From the NCBI RefSeq assembly GCF_021869535.1, contig NW_026262712.1, forward strand, positions 47,350,884 through 47,414,883: a stretch of DNA of 64,000 nucleotides. The letters run 5' to 3'. The position numbers and the translations under genes are program-made. Every line of letters starts with the position of its first letter. The stretch's first letter is position 1. This DNA comes from Mytilus californianus (taxonomy: Eukaryota > Mollusca > Bivalvia > Mytilida > Mytilidae). The notes under the pieces were generated by a model that was not told where the DNA came from, did not search any database, and saw only the letters and a program-made list of their open reading frames with translations. Shown in pieces: positions 13,960 through 26,000 of the stretch.

Positions 13960-15148
13960 GACGAAAAGACTGCCGTGACAACAACAAATTGTTTTGCACA
14001 AACATTATTTTCGTAGCATACGCAAGATTTGCTACAAATAGTTTTGCTTTTGCATGTAAAAACCAGGTTCAATAAAATGTCAGAGGACATTGGACTTTCA
14101 AAATGTACTGGAACTTTGGAGCTATTCCCCATTTTCCATCTATATTCCAAAGGTGATCTAGGTGGTGGTATGAGCTTTCATCCAGACGTACACTTAGAGT
14201 GAAACTCGGAGAATGTGCTGTATGAATGATGCCTCTGAAGGAGGTAGTCTCACCAAGGAAGCATCATTAGTTAGCGCCGACGTCACTCTTGAGTTTATTG
14301 AGATGAACATGTACTGATGGAGCATTGCTTCTGGGGTCATATAGATCAGCAATGAATTGACTTTCCACTGTAATCGATCTGTCAATATTAGAACCAGCTA
14401 AATTGACAAACTTCGACACATGAATGGGTTTTGTTTCGACGCCTTATAAACTGTCTTTTTGCCAATTCAGAAGAAAGAAGACGTCGTGTTGTATCCCGTA
14501 AGAGCGTGAGTAGCCTTTAGTGTACCAGATATCACTGGTCCAATAACTTTGTACTTTAAAATATCCCGCTAGGAATATTTCGTCATGGTCTTGCAAATCA
14601 AAATCATTGTAGTGCGGGAGTGCACAGTAACATAAAAATCTTATCAACTCCTGTTTATTTTCGGATGAACAAAGAAATTTCTTACAATCACTAATTAATC
14701 TGCCTTCAACGACCCGGAAAACCTTAGATCTACCACCATTTGGAATATACCTCCTAATTCCTATGCTGATTTTGTAGAATGATCCACATCTTTCCGATCA
14801 AACACGTCCACGACACGACAGAAGTTTTCAAATCAAGCTATTAGGGTTTTAAAGTCGTCCTTGGCCAAATTTCCAAAAGTTATTGTACCGTTTTACATAA
14901 AAACTTTGTACAGTACCCATATAATCTCTGATCAGGGGTGTACTGGTTTTAAATTCAGGGATATCAGGCAACACATTTATCAGAGAGGTAGGAATAAATT
15001 GTAAAGCTGTAGGAATACAACATTGTGACGGAGATGAATAGTAATCATTTGAAATTTTGAACGATCGTAACTGCTTTTCACAATTTTTACCGCACCACGA
15101 AGGGTCTGGAAGAAAGGAACAATATGTATCTAGCAAATGATACGGCAA
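13960..15148 (-). pseudogene. Multiply broken pseudogene of a repetitive bivalve gene family
   Basis: One minus-strand frame runs from 15148 to about 14270 with only scattered stops: SWCGKNCEKQLRSFKISNDY, RDYMGTVQSFYVKRYNNFW, YKISIGIRRYIPNGGRSKVF, NDFDLQDHDEIFLAGYF. A shifted frame continues with SLVRLPPSEASFIQHILRVS, then WKMGNSSKVPVHFESPMSSD and a Cys-rich end (CKSKTICSKSCVCYENNVC). The L-P-P-x-E/K-x-A-x-x-x-H-x-x-R motif plus terminal cysteines recurs in many uncharacterised, transposon-associated invertebrate proteins; that match is from memory. No introns are apparent. Confidence 0.6.
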
Positions 15149-18100
15149 TGAAAATGGTTTGTTTTTTCACAAACAGATTGTCGTGTAGACTTCCTGCTAG
15201 TTTTTTAAAACACAACATCATGCTCCGACTCATTTGAAGCATCAGAGGCAAGTTCAATTTTTCATTTCAACAAATAGTTTATAATGCATTGAGCAAGAAT
15301 AAGGCAGCGCATTGTTTTTGAAGTAATCTATAGAGAGTAAACGTACCACTTGATAGTCGGACTGGTGCTTTGTGACATTTAAGTTCAGTATTTTTGTTAT
15401 TTTACTTTTTAAAACATAATCGGCTCGCCCAATCGACTCGACATGCTTTTTATGCTTATCTCATTGTATGACTATTTTCTGCAGAATAAATATTTGGATC
15501 CAGTCGAATGGTAATGCCACGAAGCGTGTTTCAACATTAGTTGATTCATCCACGGAACGTTATGCACACGTTGCTGAGCATTGGTTTTTCCGTAATTCAA
15601 ATGTATCACCATCTATTCTTCTTGTACATGTATAGGCTTTTTAACACGACCTATGATAATTCATTTGTTATAATTTGATGGAATCAGGACAGCACATCAT
15701 TTTCCGGATAAATTCGGATGTGTTCCAATGTTATTTAAGATATGTCTATTCGAAAACTCAGCAAGGATAAAAACACCTCAAAAGTTAAACCTTAACAACT
15801 GTATTAAGCCAAACATCTAGACACAAACATTGATATCAATCTATATTCTTATTTACAATAATTTGGAAAATGCACAATTTAATTGTGAAAAACACAGCAA
15901 ATCATAAGTCAGAGAAACATAGGATAATGAGTTCAACTTGACTTATTGAGGTGAACATTGAATAATAAAACTACTATATGATGAGCATTAAAAAAAGAAT
16001 CGTAAAAGATTATTTGTATGTTCTCCCAAACTTTGATATATTAAAACTTCTTACGTATTGGTTGTTCCACTTTTTTTTTGTCAAAATTGACTACGGGTGA
16101 TATATGCAAGAAATTTAACAAACTTTAACAGACGGTAAGATTGAAAACAATTTCACATGCAATTGAAATTCTTCTGATTCACTCAATATGTATTTTCGTT
16201 TGATATTTAAGTTTGATATTGAATACACCTGATGCATTACTTTTTCATTCTATAGCAAATATTTGCTGATATCTTTATACAGTAATTTATTATAAAAGAG
16301 AGGCGAAAGATACCAGAGGGACATTCAAACTCATCGGATGAAAATAAACTGACAACGCCATGGATAAAAAAGAAAAGGACAATCAATAGTACACATTATA
16401 AACGTTCCCGTGTTTGATAAACAAAAAAAAAAAAAATATCGGAAAGTCATTCTTTATCGCGATTTTACAAACAGACTGCACCGTGGGAAAACTCTACGAC
16501 AGGACTAAATGATAGTATAGTGTTTACTCTATCATCATGTGAATTTTCAGCCGTGAGGTATTTCGGTCCTTTAAACACTTAAAATAAACAACCTTTTTTT
16601 GATTTGTCACTAATGATATGTAAATATTGTTGATTGTCCACTTGATTTTTAAAACATAATTATTCACAACCAATAATGAGATAGCTTATAAGACAAACAA
16701 CGAGAGGTGAATTGATAAGTTCATGTCTGAAAGGATAAGTTCTATTTTTTCCCCGCACCATGTACGTTGCCTGAGTTGATTGTACCCATCATCATGAGCT
16801 TAAATGTTGATGTACTCAAGAAATTGATCGATATTCTGTGGAAGGAACTGTTATGGTACTAAAGTTGCCCTGCGTTGGGTACTTGGAGCTGACGGCAAAA
16901 AAGAATCTACCTGTAAACAAGAAAGAAAATCAGCCTGGGTATTTTTTTTCAGCGATGCGTTTTGTTTTACATAGGATGTTGTTTTGGAGGTATTTGGATA
17001 CATTAACCTCAACATCTTCATCATGAGAACCTAGCAAAACCATTGTTACAGCATGCTGTTCCGCCTTATCTGGTTTGTTTGATCGAATCTACCGGCTTCT
17101 TTATAATTCAAAAAGTCTATGGTTTGCCTTTCGCTCATTGTTGAAATCATACGGTGACATATAGTTGTTTAAATTTACGTCATTTGGGATGTGGTGAGTA
17201 AATGTATCAATGGCAATCATATCATATCTTCTTATTTTTATTTAAACTATATATCACGTAGAATAACATAGAGTTTGCTATCATATCTGACTGTTAGTTA
17301 ATCTTTTGTATTTTTCTAAAAATGAAAATCATTTAGAAAAAGGTTTGGTTTCGCTCTTTTATGTATCGCCTTTTTAATTGCGAAAAAGTGAAAACAAAAT
17401 TTCAAGATTATGTTTATCTTGTTAAGATACTAGAACACACCCATGACATCGGGAACGTCTATTTTTTTCTGTGATTTTTGATATTCGCATTGTCATCTGA
17501 TGAAATCAGACAGTGCTTACAATAGCTTTCTGTCTGCACCCGTCCTTGTTTTCTACCTTAGACCTACTTTTGTCTCTAGATTTATTGGCGTGTATGAATG
17601 CCACATGGTTGGCGCAAAATTTGAAACAAGAAAAAAATTACAAAACCACCTATTTTAAACGTGCGTTGAATATCTTAACATGCTCTATATGAATAAAAGA
17701 AAACCAATTCCCCTGAATCTGACATTTTTATACGAAATATATAAGTAATTCAATACTCTAGATCTGAGATTTTGTATATGAAATATGTAAGGGTAAGCAG
17801 TTCTATCTCCGCATGCGACACCTGTCGTGTTACTCTTATAAAATAAGTTGATAAATTATATCACAAAATAGAGGAATGGTAATTGACTCTCTCCTAACCC
17901 TAAGACATCACCAAATTTATAAACCATCGCCAAAGTAAATGTTCCAATCCTCAAACTTATTATAATGCAGTTTAAAAAATCAAGGATCAAGCATAGCAGT
18001 GGACACATAATCCGAAACCTGTGTAATGACGGAAAGTACACTAGAAATCATTTTGTTTTTTTTGTTTTCCAACCCCCCATTTAACCCATAATGAATAATC

Positions 18101-18170
18101 ATCAGGGCGGAACCAAACAATTTGCTTACGTCCTTACCGGAAGAGAGTCATATTGATTGATTGAATCTGG
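15149..18170. other. Repeat scraps in otherwise unassigned DNA
   Basis: Family B fragment on the minus strand at about 16297-16410 ('gagaggcgaaagatacca', 'gacaacgccatggataaa'). Family A end on the plus strand at about 17125-17235 ('gctcattgttgaaatcatac', 'atggcaatcatatcatatct'). A family-B-like scrap is near 17780-17830, and a family D phrase near 15365-15410. No gene was recognised. Confidence 0.5.
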
Positions 18171-19165
18171 AAAAGAGAGGCGAAAGATACCAAAGGGACA
18201 TTCAAACTCATAAGTCAAAATAAACTGACAACGCCACGGCTAAAAAAGAAAAAGACCAACAGAAAAACAATAGTAACCAAAACACAACATAGAAAACTGA
18301 AGACTGAGCAACACGAACCCCACAAAAAACTGGGGGTTATCTCAGGTGCTCCGGAAGGATAAGCATCTCCTGCTCCACATGTGGCACCCGTCGTGTTGCT
18401 CATGTTAGAACAAACAGGTAATGAGTCTTATTCGGTAGGTCACATTCGGGAGAAGGGGACGAGATTTCAGTTACGACATTAGGAACATATCCGCTATCAT
18501 CTGTAAAACGGATATTCTGTAACGGTCAACCAACTCGTGATGACGTCCGTAAAATTTACTAAGGGATGATTTCAACTTCACTACTTTGAACTCTTGGTTT
18601 ATTAGCTTCCTTGTGAGCAGAAACCCTCTATCAAGGAAATCATGATAGGAAATACAAGCCCTGGAGTATCGTATCAACTGGGAGATATATAGTCCGTATG
18701 CAGGCGCTGCTGGAATGTTGCTACATAAAAATGGAAAGTTCACAATTGGGAAGCTGAAATCATCTCTTTTGTCATAAAGATTTGTTTTCAAACGACCCGC
18801 ATTGTCAATTTCTAGATGTAAGTCAAGATATCAGACAGACTTAACTGTATCTGTTGTATCCTTTATCGCAAGTTTGATGGGATAGATGCGTTCAACAAAG
18901 TCACCACATTTTGAATTATTTTGTGAGAGAACATCATCTATGTAGCAGAAAGTAAAGTTAAAGGATACTGCTAACTTCTTTTCTTTCTTCCTAAGAAGTT
19001 TCTGTATGAAGTCAGCCTCATATGAATAAAGGAACAAGTCGGCAAGAAAAGGGGCACATTTGGTTCCAATGGGAATGCCGATTGTTTGTTGAAAAACAGG
19101 TCCTCCAAACATAACAAATTTGTTGTCAATCGTAGTGGCGACAAATGAAAACAGGTCTCCTCATT
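18171..19165 (-). mobile_element. Penelope-like retroelement fragment: RT 3' half plus tail
   Basis: The minus strand reads NKFVMFGGPVFQQTIGIPIG, CAPFLADLFLYSYEADFIQ, FCYIDDVLSQNNSKCGDF, then YLDLHLEID, LYDKRDDFSFPIVNFPFLCS and YGLYISQLIRYSRACISYHD. The G-x-P-x-G-T-x-x-A-P-x-x-A-x-L-F block and Y-I-D-D centre mark a reverse transcriptase. The layout is closest to Penelope-like elements, which I know to be abundant in bivalves. An in-frame TGA interrupts it near 18830, and the 5' part is missing above about 19165. The RT is followed by the family B tail (18171-18420). Confidence 0.75.
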
Positions 19166-22100
19166 TAGTATTGTAGGGACTATATAAAGTCATTTATTTA
19201 AAAAAAAAAAAATATCAACCCCAGTCTGTATGTTAATGTTAGCTGCAAAAACCAACTTTTTCTAGTTACTAGTAAAATACGGAAAAACGAAAAAAAAAAT
19301 ATTTAAAATGTGCTGCTCTTGACTAAATAAGTTTTAATAATAATCGTTTTTTTCTGTAGCTATAAAAGATATTTATTGCGGGAAATGATTAAGGCTTTAA
19401 CTTTCTTGCTTGACAATAATTTTGTTCGTTATGAAAATGCTTATATCGTCAAATAATCTGAATTCGTAAGAGTACTGACTGAGCACCTCTAAATACAAAT
19501 CGTTTTCTTTATCGTTATTAATGTTCTTTAAAGGAAAATAGTAATACTCGTTGATAAAACCAGAGTTTATGAAATATGCATTTTTATCATTAGCTTGAAC
19601 ACGAGTACATGGACCCCTCTTTTTTAAAATGACATTTGACTTGATACTGTATGAAGGTTATTTATTCCAATTTTTATGAAAAAATCACCAATGATTTTTT
19701 TTTTAAATTAGATAAATATACAGCAAAAAATGCCGGTTTTTTCTAAAATCATGAAAATTTAATAAAAATGAATTATATCCAAAGAATTGTTACACAAATT
19801 AAGAAGATACTTTTGTAAAGAAGATATTCCAAATCGTTTTACAAAAATCCGCATGTATTTATCTTTTGAAACAAAAAAGTTAAGTAGTTCTATCCAAAGA
19901 ATAGAAATGTCCAAGAAACCAACATTTTAGGTAAATGTCTTAAATTTCGACACCATTTATCTCTAAAATTAGCACATGAAGGTATATTTTTCATTACATA
20001 TTTGAATTGACCAAGTGAAAAATAGCTTGTATGCAAATTTTCGTAAAAAATTCACCGTGGGATCGAAACTGTATCGTATGCCCTTAAATATAGATTCTAC
20101 CACTGCAACAAGTGTGATACAATTTTTATCAACTCGCGACAGTAAAATATTCAAGTTTAAAACGCGAGGCTCGTCTAGCGTTTTAAATATTTAAAATGTA
20201 ACTGTCGAGAGCGGATTATTATCGTTTTGCACGAGATTTGGTGGTGGAATCTGTTTCTCTAATGATTTTTAGACGATATACAGACAAATTTAATCCTTCT
20301 TTTCAAATGATCTGCAAAAAAGATGTGTTCTTTATATGTGACGTCATCAGGCAGGGTCGCCTTTTTTCATGACGTCACAATGGTAATTTCAAAGAAGAAC
20401 AAGAAAATTTGACGTCATAATCTAATATTGACAATAAAGAACTGAGATTAAACAAACTACACGTTGATTAAATAAAAATAATCAACAGGTCAGGAAAAGG
20501 ATAAATCGGGTAAGAGAAATATATTTACAAAAAAAAAAAAAAAAATAAAAACAATATTCAGCTGAATATCATTTCTATTTGTAGTTAATATTATCAATTC
20601 TTAGAGATAACGGTATTGGTACAAAATTGAGATGGCGATGTTCTTCTTGTCGCATTTTCAAAACTATTGTTTTCTGAAATATGTCATAATATAGCTGACT
20701 TGACTGAATGTATCCTTGCGTTAACACAAACAAAACTTTCACAGCGCTTCAGATATCACAGACCTTTGGTCGAAAGTTGTCTCATTGGTAACTATACCAC
20801 ATCTCCTTATTTTTAAACTGTAACAAGTTTCCAGCAGTTGCAAGCACATTTTTACGCTGTTTTCAATTATATCTTGCTAAATTGATTACACAACTGTGCA
20901 GGTGTTGTATTAAGTTCTTTAGTTTCACGATAAACAGTCTGGGTATGCAAAACAAGTAGAGGGGGAGGGCAATTAAAACTGGTTTAACCCATCACAGTGT
21001 GTGTCTGTACCAAGTCAGGCTAGCTGACCCTTGTGATGTTCTCTGTTTTTTGTCATTGTTTTTACCTATTATTTGTTCGGGGGAATCGGATGTTTGTGGT
21101 ATGTGGTGTCTGTCGAAATGTCCAATATTTCACTCATTGCTTTGAAGGATGTTCGCTTGTCATGTTTTGGAATTTTTGTCAGATTTTCGGAATCCTCTGG
21201 TTTTATCCATTTGAATGCCTTAAACAAATTTGCCCATTGACACCCATTTTTCTTTTTTATAAATCCTTTACATGTATAATGATAAGCCATCTGTAAAAGT
21301 CTTATAAAATTTTAATTATTTTCAAATAGTTTTTGAGAACTTAAACTTGTCAATGATAAAGCTATGAAAAGTCAAGAGAGAACATTTTCCCGCCAAAATT
21401 TCAATGGCTAATATCTCGAAAACAAGCACCTTGACCTATATATTTTTTTTGCTCTTTTGATTCCTCTATTTATCCCCTATAAATATAAACTAGTGTTTTA
21501 AAAAGCTTATTATTTTGAAACTGAGAAGCGAACTCCCTTAAAAGTTTTAATATAATCTTTTCGAAACCGTTTTTTCATTTTAAAAAAAGACAACATACAA
21601 ACATATAATATGATGACTTATTTCATAAATAATAAATATTAAGTAATTCAGCATTTAAAAAGTTTTGTATCTTGGAAGTTTATTTCAAAAAAAAAAATTA
21701 AAAATTACAAGATTATAATTTTTAAGAACCAGTGGTTGATTTTAGTTGTTAAATGTTGTATAGACTAATTAATTGAGATCCAAAATATCCCAATTATATA
21801 CCTTCATGGCGGACGCTATATCATTTCAATGTAATGAGGTATCAAAATTTTCAGCCAACTTGAGAAAAAAAAAACCCCAGGATCGTATCAATATTCTGTA
21901 CACGTTTAAGGTTGATAATACTTGAGTTAAAATTTCCAAATACTTACCGCTTTTCTAGTAATAACTCCTCAATCATTCAAAGCTATCCCTATTTCAAATG
22001 AATCTTTTCCTGTTTTAAAGCTGTGTTAAACAAAAAGATTGACACGTAAAATTGGAATGGTCCAAAGAGAATCGTTTGGTGCTCTGAAAAAAATTCTGTT

Positions 22101-22527
22101 AACAATTTCGAAAATAGCAATTCGTCAGTAATGGAGACCTATCTAATTTTCCAAAAATGAACCAACTGAAATGTTTAAAAGATGATCAACCAATCTTCTG
22201 AAATTTCATTCCATTATTTTAATTCATTTGCAGTAATAAATATTCTACAACATATCGACCACAAAGACAAAGGGTCGAATGAAAGATTACAATTATGTAT
22301 TCTCAATATGATAATAATGTACATATTGATGTCAGATTTGTGATCGTCGTTAAATCGTTTTACTACATGATTCGACGCTTGATATTGTCGATTCATTTTT
22401 CTATTGGCTAAGAACTTATATGTTGACCTCTAAATTAAAGTCGTTTAAGTCGTTGAATTGTTGTCTCAACGGCGTAAAACTTATATTTCTTTTTAGGCAT
22501 ATTTACACAGTTAACTTAAATGTACTG
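19166..22527. other. 3' flank of the receptor gene, with repeat scraps
   Basis: A hairpin at 20130-20207 (listed), a family A end at about 20755-20815 ('ccacatctccttattttta') and a family D-like phrase at about 20990-21060 ('gtctgtaccaagtcaggct'). Long A/T runs occur at 19200 and 20525. No exon was recognised, although a final exon of the receptor could lie here. Confidence 0.4.
20130..20207. repeat. Imperfect hairpin with GC-rich turn
   Basis: Arms 'actcgcgacagt..aaatatt..aaaacgc' and 'gcgttttaaatatt..aactgtcgagag' pair around gaggctcgtcta. The shape is the same as the foldbacks at 954 and 32168. Confidence 0.6.
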
Positions 22528-23030
22528 TCATAACATGTCAAGACAAGTAAATGAATAAATGTCTGCTAAAAAAACCAAAAATGATACATACGTTTTTACA
22601 TCTATTGTGCAATGTAAAGCATATAACAGTTGTTCCAACCACATTTCTATATCCTTTGTAGCGTCAATACATTTCATATTAGTACGAACAATGGGAAGAG
22701 AACATTCCTCCACCATTACCACAACCAATTTTTCAATATCTTCGAAATCTCTAATTGTAGTATGCATTCTGCCTGACTTCTCTGAGAAGGTTACAACAAC
22801 TGGCGTATGCTTCTCAATAAATTGAAAGCTGTTTCCCATTTGGAGACCAAGTAAAAAGTCTCTGCCAATAAGTCCACAATTAAGGTTATATATCTTCTCA
22901 AGCATATCCACAACTCTCTCGACCCACGTTCTTTCAATGTCGACATCAAAATTTACGAACACAGCATCAAATGGTCTTGCGGGTAATTTTGGCCTTTGTT
23001 TCGAGTTAACATGATAAATGTACGACTCTT
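22528..23030 (-). CDS. Receptor exon 12: cytoplasmic TIR domain and C terminus
   Basis: Acceptor TTCTCTTTTTGCAG, phase 1. After a short lead ([20 protein letters not shown]) comes a TIR fold. Box 1 is FDAVFVNFD, and box 2 is [14 protein letters not shown], where the usual Pro of RDxxPG is Leu. The strand VVVTFSEK follows, and a late Trp in [11 protein letters not shown] takes the place of box 3 FW. In animal TIR receptors this domain recruits adaptors by TIR-TIR contacts. The catalytic Glu of NADase TIRs is not evident, so a signalling role is favoured. The frame runs to a stop at 22528, but the last 25 or so residues are hydrophobic and not TIR-like. A donor-like GTATGT just below 22592 could splice to an unseen last exon. 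An ATTAAA-type signal lies near 22218-22223. Confidence 0.82.
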
Positions 23031-26000
23031 CTGCAAAAAGAGAATACACTATACAGTGGATTCAACCTTTGTGCAAAAATATTCGACATAGTTTGTCTAC
23101 GCTTAACTACAAAAAAAAAATCCGAAACAATGACACATCAACGAAGATCGCAGCAATTATAATAAATATTGTTCAAGATATCCCCTCGTTTTTGGTTGCT
23201 TTTCCATGTTTTGGACTTTCACCGAACGGGAACGCTTTTTATCATTAGAAGACTATAACAACGAACCTTGGTTTATTTTGTAATGGCTTATTGAATCAAG
23301 TACATTTCAAACAGTGTGCTCCATTGTCTTCATGTCTTAAAGAAGAGAGGTTTACGTGTCAAGTCGTATCTTAACGTTCAGACTGCAGGAATTTGAGAAG
23401 GTTGACACCACAAGCAACTAATTCCGCTAACGGATAATTTGTCGCGACTTCTCGAGTAAATAATGACTAACCTATCAGTCGTCGTGAATAAGTACACTTG
23501 TGTACTCTATTATATAAAGACAATTAAAAATTAAATCGAAATGAAGTGTTTGTAAAAAAAGTTAGTTTACATTAATCTAAAAAAAGGCTGTCCTATAAAA
23601 CATGTTTGATGAAAGTTAAACGGGGAGAAAGTAAATCAAGATTATAAATTAAACGCATAAAACAGGGAGACAAAAGTTGAAATATAGTCGCATAAGTTTA
23701 CACTCCTATGCAAGCACATTCATTCAGTCGTACAGTGTATGCAAGTTCACTTTTAAGAGTTTTGGCTTTTTATTTGCAATTATACCATTTCGTTTTAATT
23801 TCGTGTAAGGACTTACATAATTTGTCTTGATGATAAACTATATTTCTAAACACAACTGAAAGTTCAAATAAATCAGCAGTAGATAATCGAACCATGTTGA
23901 AAGCATATTGATAATGCTCTCCAACTTCGTTCTTTATCTGGCCTTTTTTAAAACGTTTTTGATTCGAGCGTAACTGATGAGTCTTTTGTAAACGAAACGC
24001 GCGTCTGGCGTACACAAGTTTAATCCTGGTATGTATGAGTTTATTAACAACCACTGGGTCGATACGACTACTGGTGGACGTTTCCTCCTTGAGAGTTAAA
24101 CCAGCCCAGTAGTCAGCACTTCTGTGTTGACATGCATCATCATTGATATGGTCATTATTATAAATTACCTGTTCACAAAACTTTGAATATTTCGAAATAC
24201 TAAGGATTTTCTACCCTAGGAATAGATTACCATAGCTATTAGGCAAAGCCTTTATGTATTTAAGGTCCTGAATGCCATTCAACTTCGTACTTTTTTGGCC
24301 TTTTTATTTTCTTTTATTTACAATCACAAATGTTAACAAAACTAAGATCTTGGATACTAGTGATTTGCGACCAAGGAATAGATTACCTCACCTATTTTTG
24401 CCAAAACCTTTCGGAATTTTGTGTTTTAGATGCTCTTCATATTCGTTCTTTGTTTGACCTTGTTAAATATTTTGATAAGAGCATCAATGATGAGTCTTTG
24501 AAGACAGTACGTGCGTCTGGCGTACAAAATGTTAATCCTGGTATCTATGATGAGTTTGTTAATATTTCTTTATGCTAAAATAGAATGGGTGTTATATATC
24601 TTGCCAACTACATAAATGTAAGTGTATTGTAGGCCCATTTCCTTACGTCGTGGGGGTATTTATACATCTGTAGCTTTCGAAGGGTTTGGTTTGAGCGTTC
24701 TGATGAAGCTGAATCTGCCAAAACGCTTAAATGGTTTCATTCAGCATATCCAATTCATTAGAGAATTATTATAAAAATTACCTTCTGGTAGCTGTAAAAT
24801 TTCATTAGCTTGTGTACTTTCCTCTCTGATAACGTTCTCCACCACATGATTATTCATTTGAAGAGCTAACTCGTCTACAATTGTAAAGTTGTAATTTTGA
24901 ATTAACTGGTTGTTGCAATGAATCGATATCATAATTGAATAATATGTTTCGATGAGTGATAATCATCATTCAAACTTGAAGAGGATCTGAAAAGTAACGA
25001 AGTTGCGATTTTGGCGAAAAATTAAAGGGATTTTTATACAAACCCCACAATAAAAAAATGATCCCTCCTTTCAGAATTTCGAGCCATCATATTACGGACG
25101 GGACAAAAACATTTTATCAACCCCAACGTCGTTGCTTAGGGTGTGCCTAAACTATTTATCAATAAGCTGAACAAACCACATTATTTTGAAGCTATTATTG
25201 GAAATCAAGAAAATAAAAGTGAAACAAACAAAGGCTCAAAATCTGTAAACATATTTACCCTCTGATTTCTGTACAATTTCATTAGCGTGAGTACTTTCCT
25301 CTTTGATAACGTATTTTTCACCCTGACTATTCCTATGAGGAGCTAATTCGTCTATAAATGTAAAATTGTGATTGTGAATTAACTGTTCATAGCAATTTAT
25401 CAATATCATAACTGTTTTTTTTTTATAGAAAAAAAACCCCCACTTTTTGATTAAATGTCTCGATGTCATCATCATTCAAACTAGAAGATGATCTGTAAAA
25501 TAGATAAGTTACTATTTCGTCGAAGAAAAGGGATATGTATTGAAACCCCACAATCGAAAATATCGCGTTTCGAAAACTTATGTCTAATTAGAGATGCTCG
25601 AGTCCAAAATTTTTGAAAACCGAAACCTTAAAGAAACGTTGCAGAGCTACTATTATAAATAAGACCAAACATATTGCCATACCCGGACAAGAAATCAAAG
25701 CTATTTACAAGGGAGAAACATTCCGCAATTGAAAATGATTTCCTTAGTGACAACAGCACATTTCAATTGACCATATCTTTGTATTCATGTCATTTATTTT
25801 CATCCTCGATTTTGATGAGTGAAAACTTCATTGAAAATTGAAGAGAATTTGATAAAAAATAAAGGAACTATCAAAATGACTAGAATGCACATGGGATATT
25901 GTAACAAGTCCCTCTTCCTTAATAAATACCCCCAAGCAAAAGGGTCCACCTTTTAACATTTATTTTGTTATGGAATTCATTCAATGTTTTGCTTGATGAG

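Noticed and set aside
22559-22825. Plus-strand open frame opposite the TIR exon
   Set aside because: It is the antisense shadow of the TIR coding sequence.
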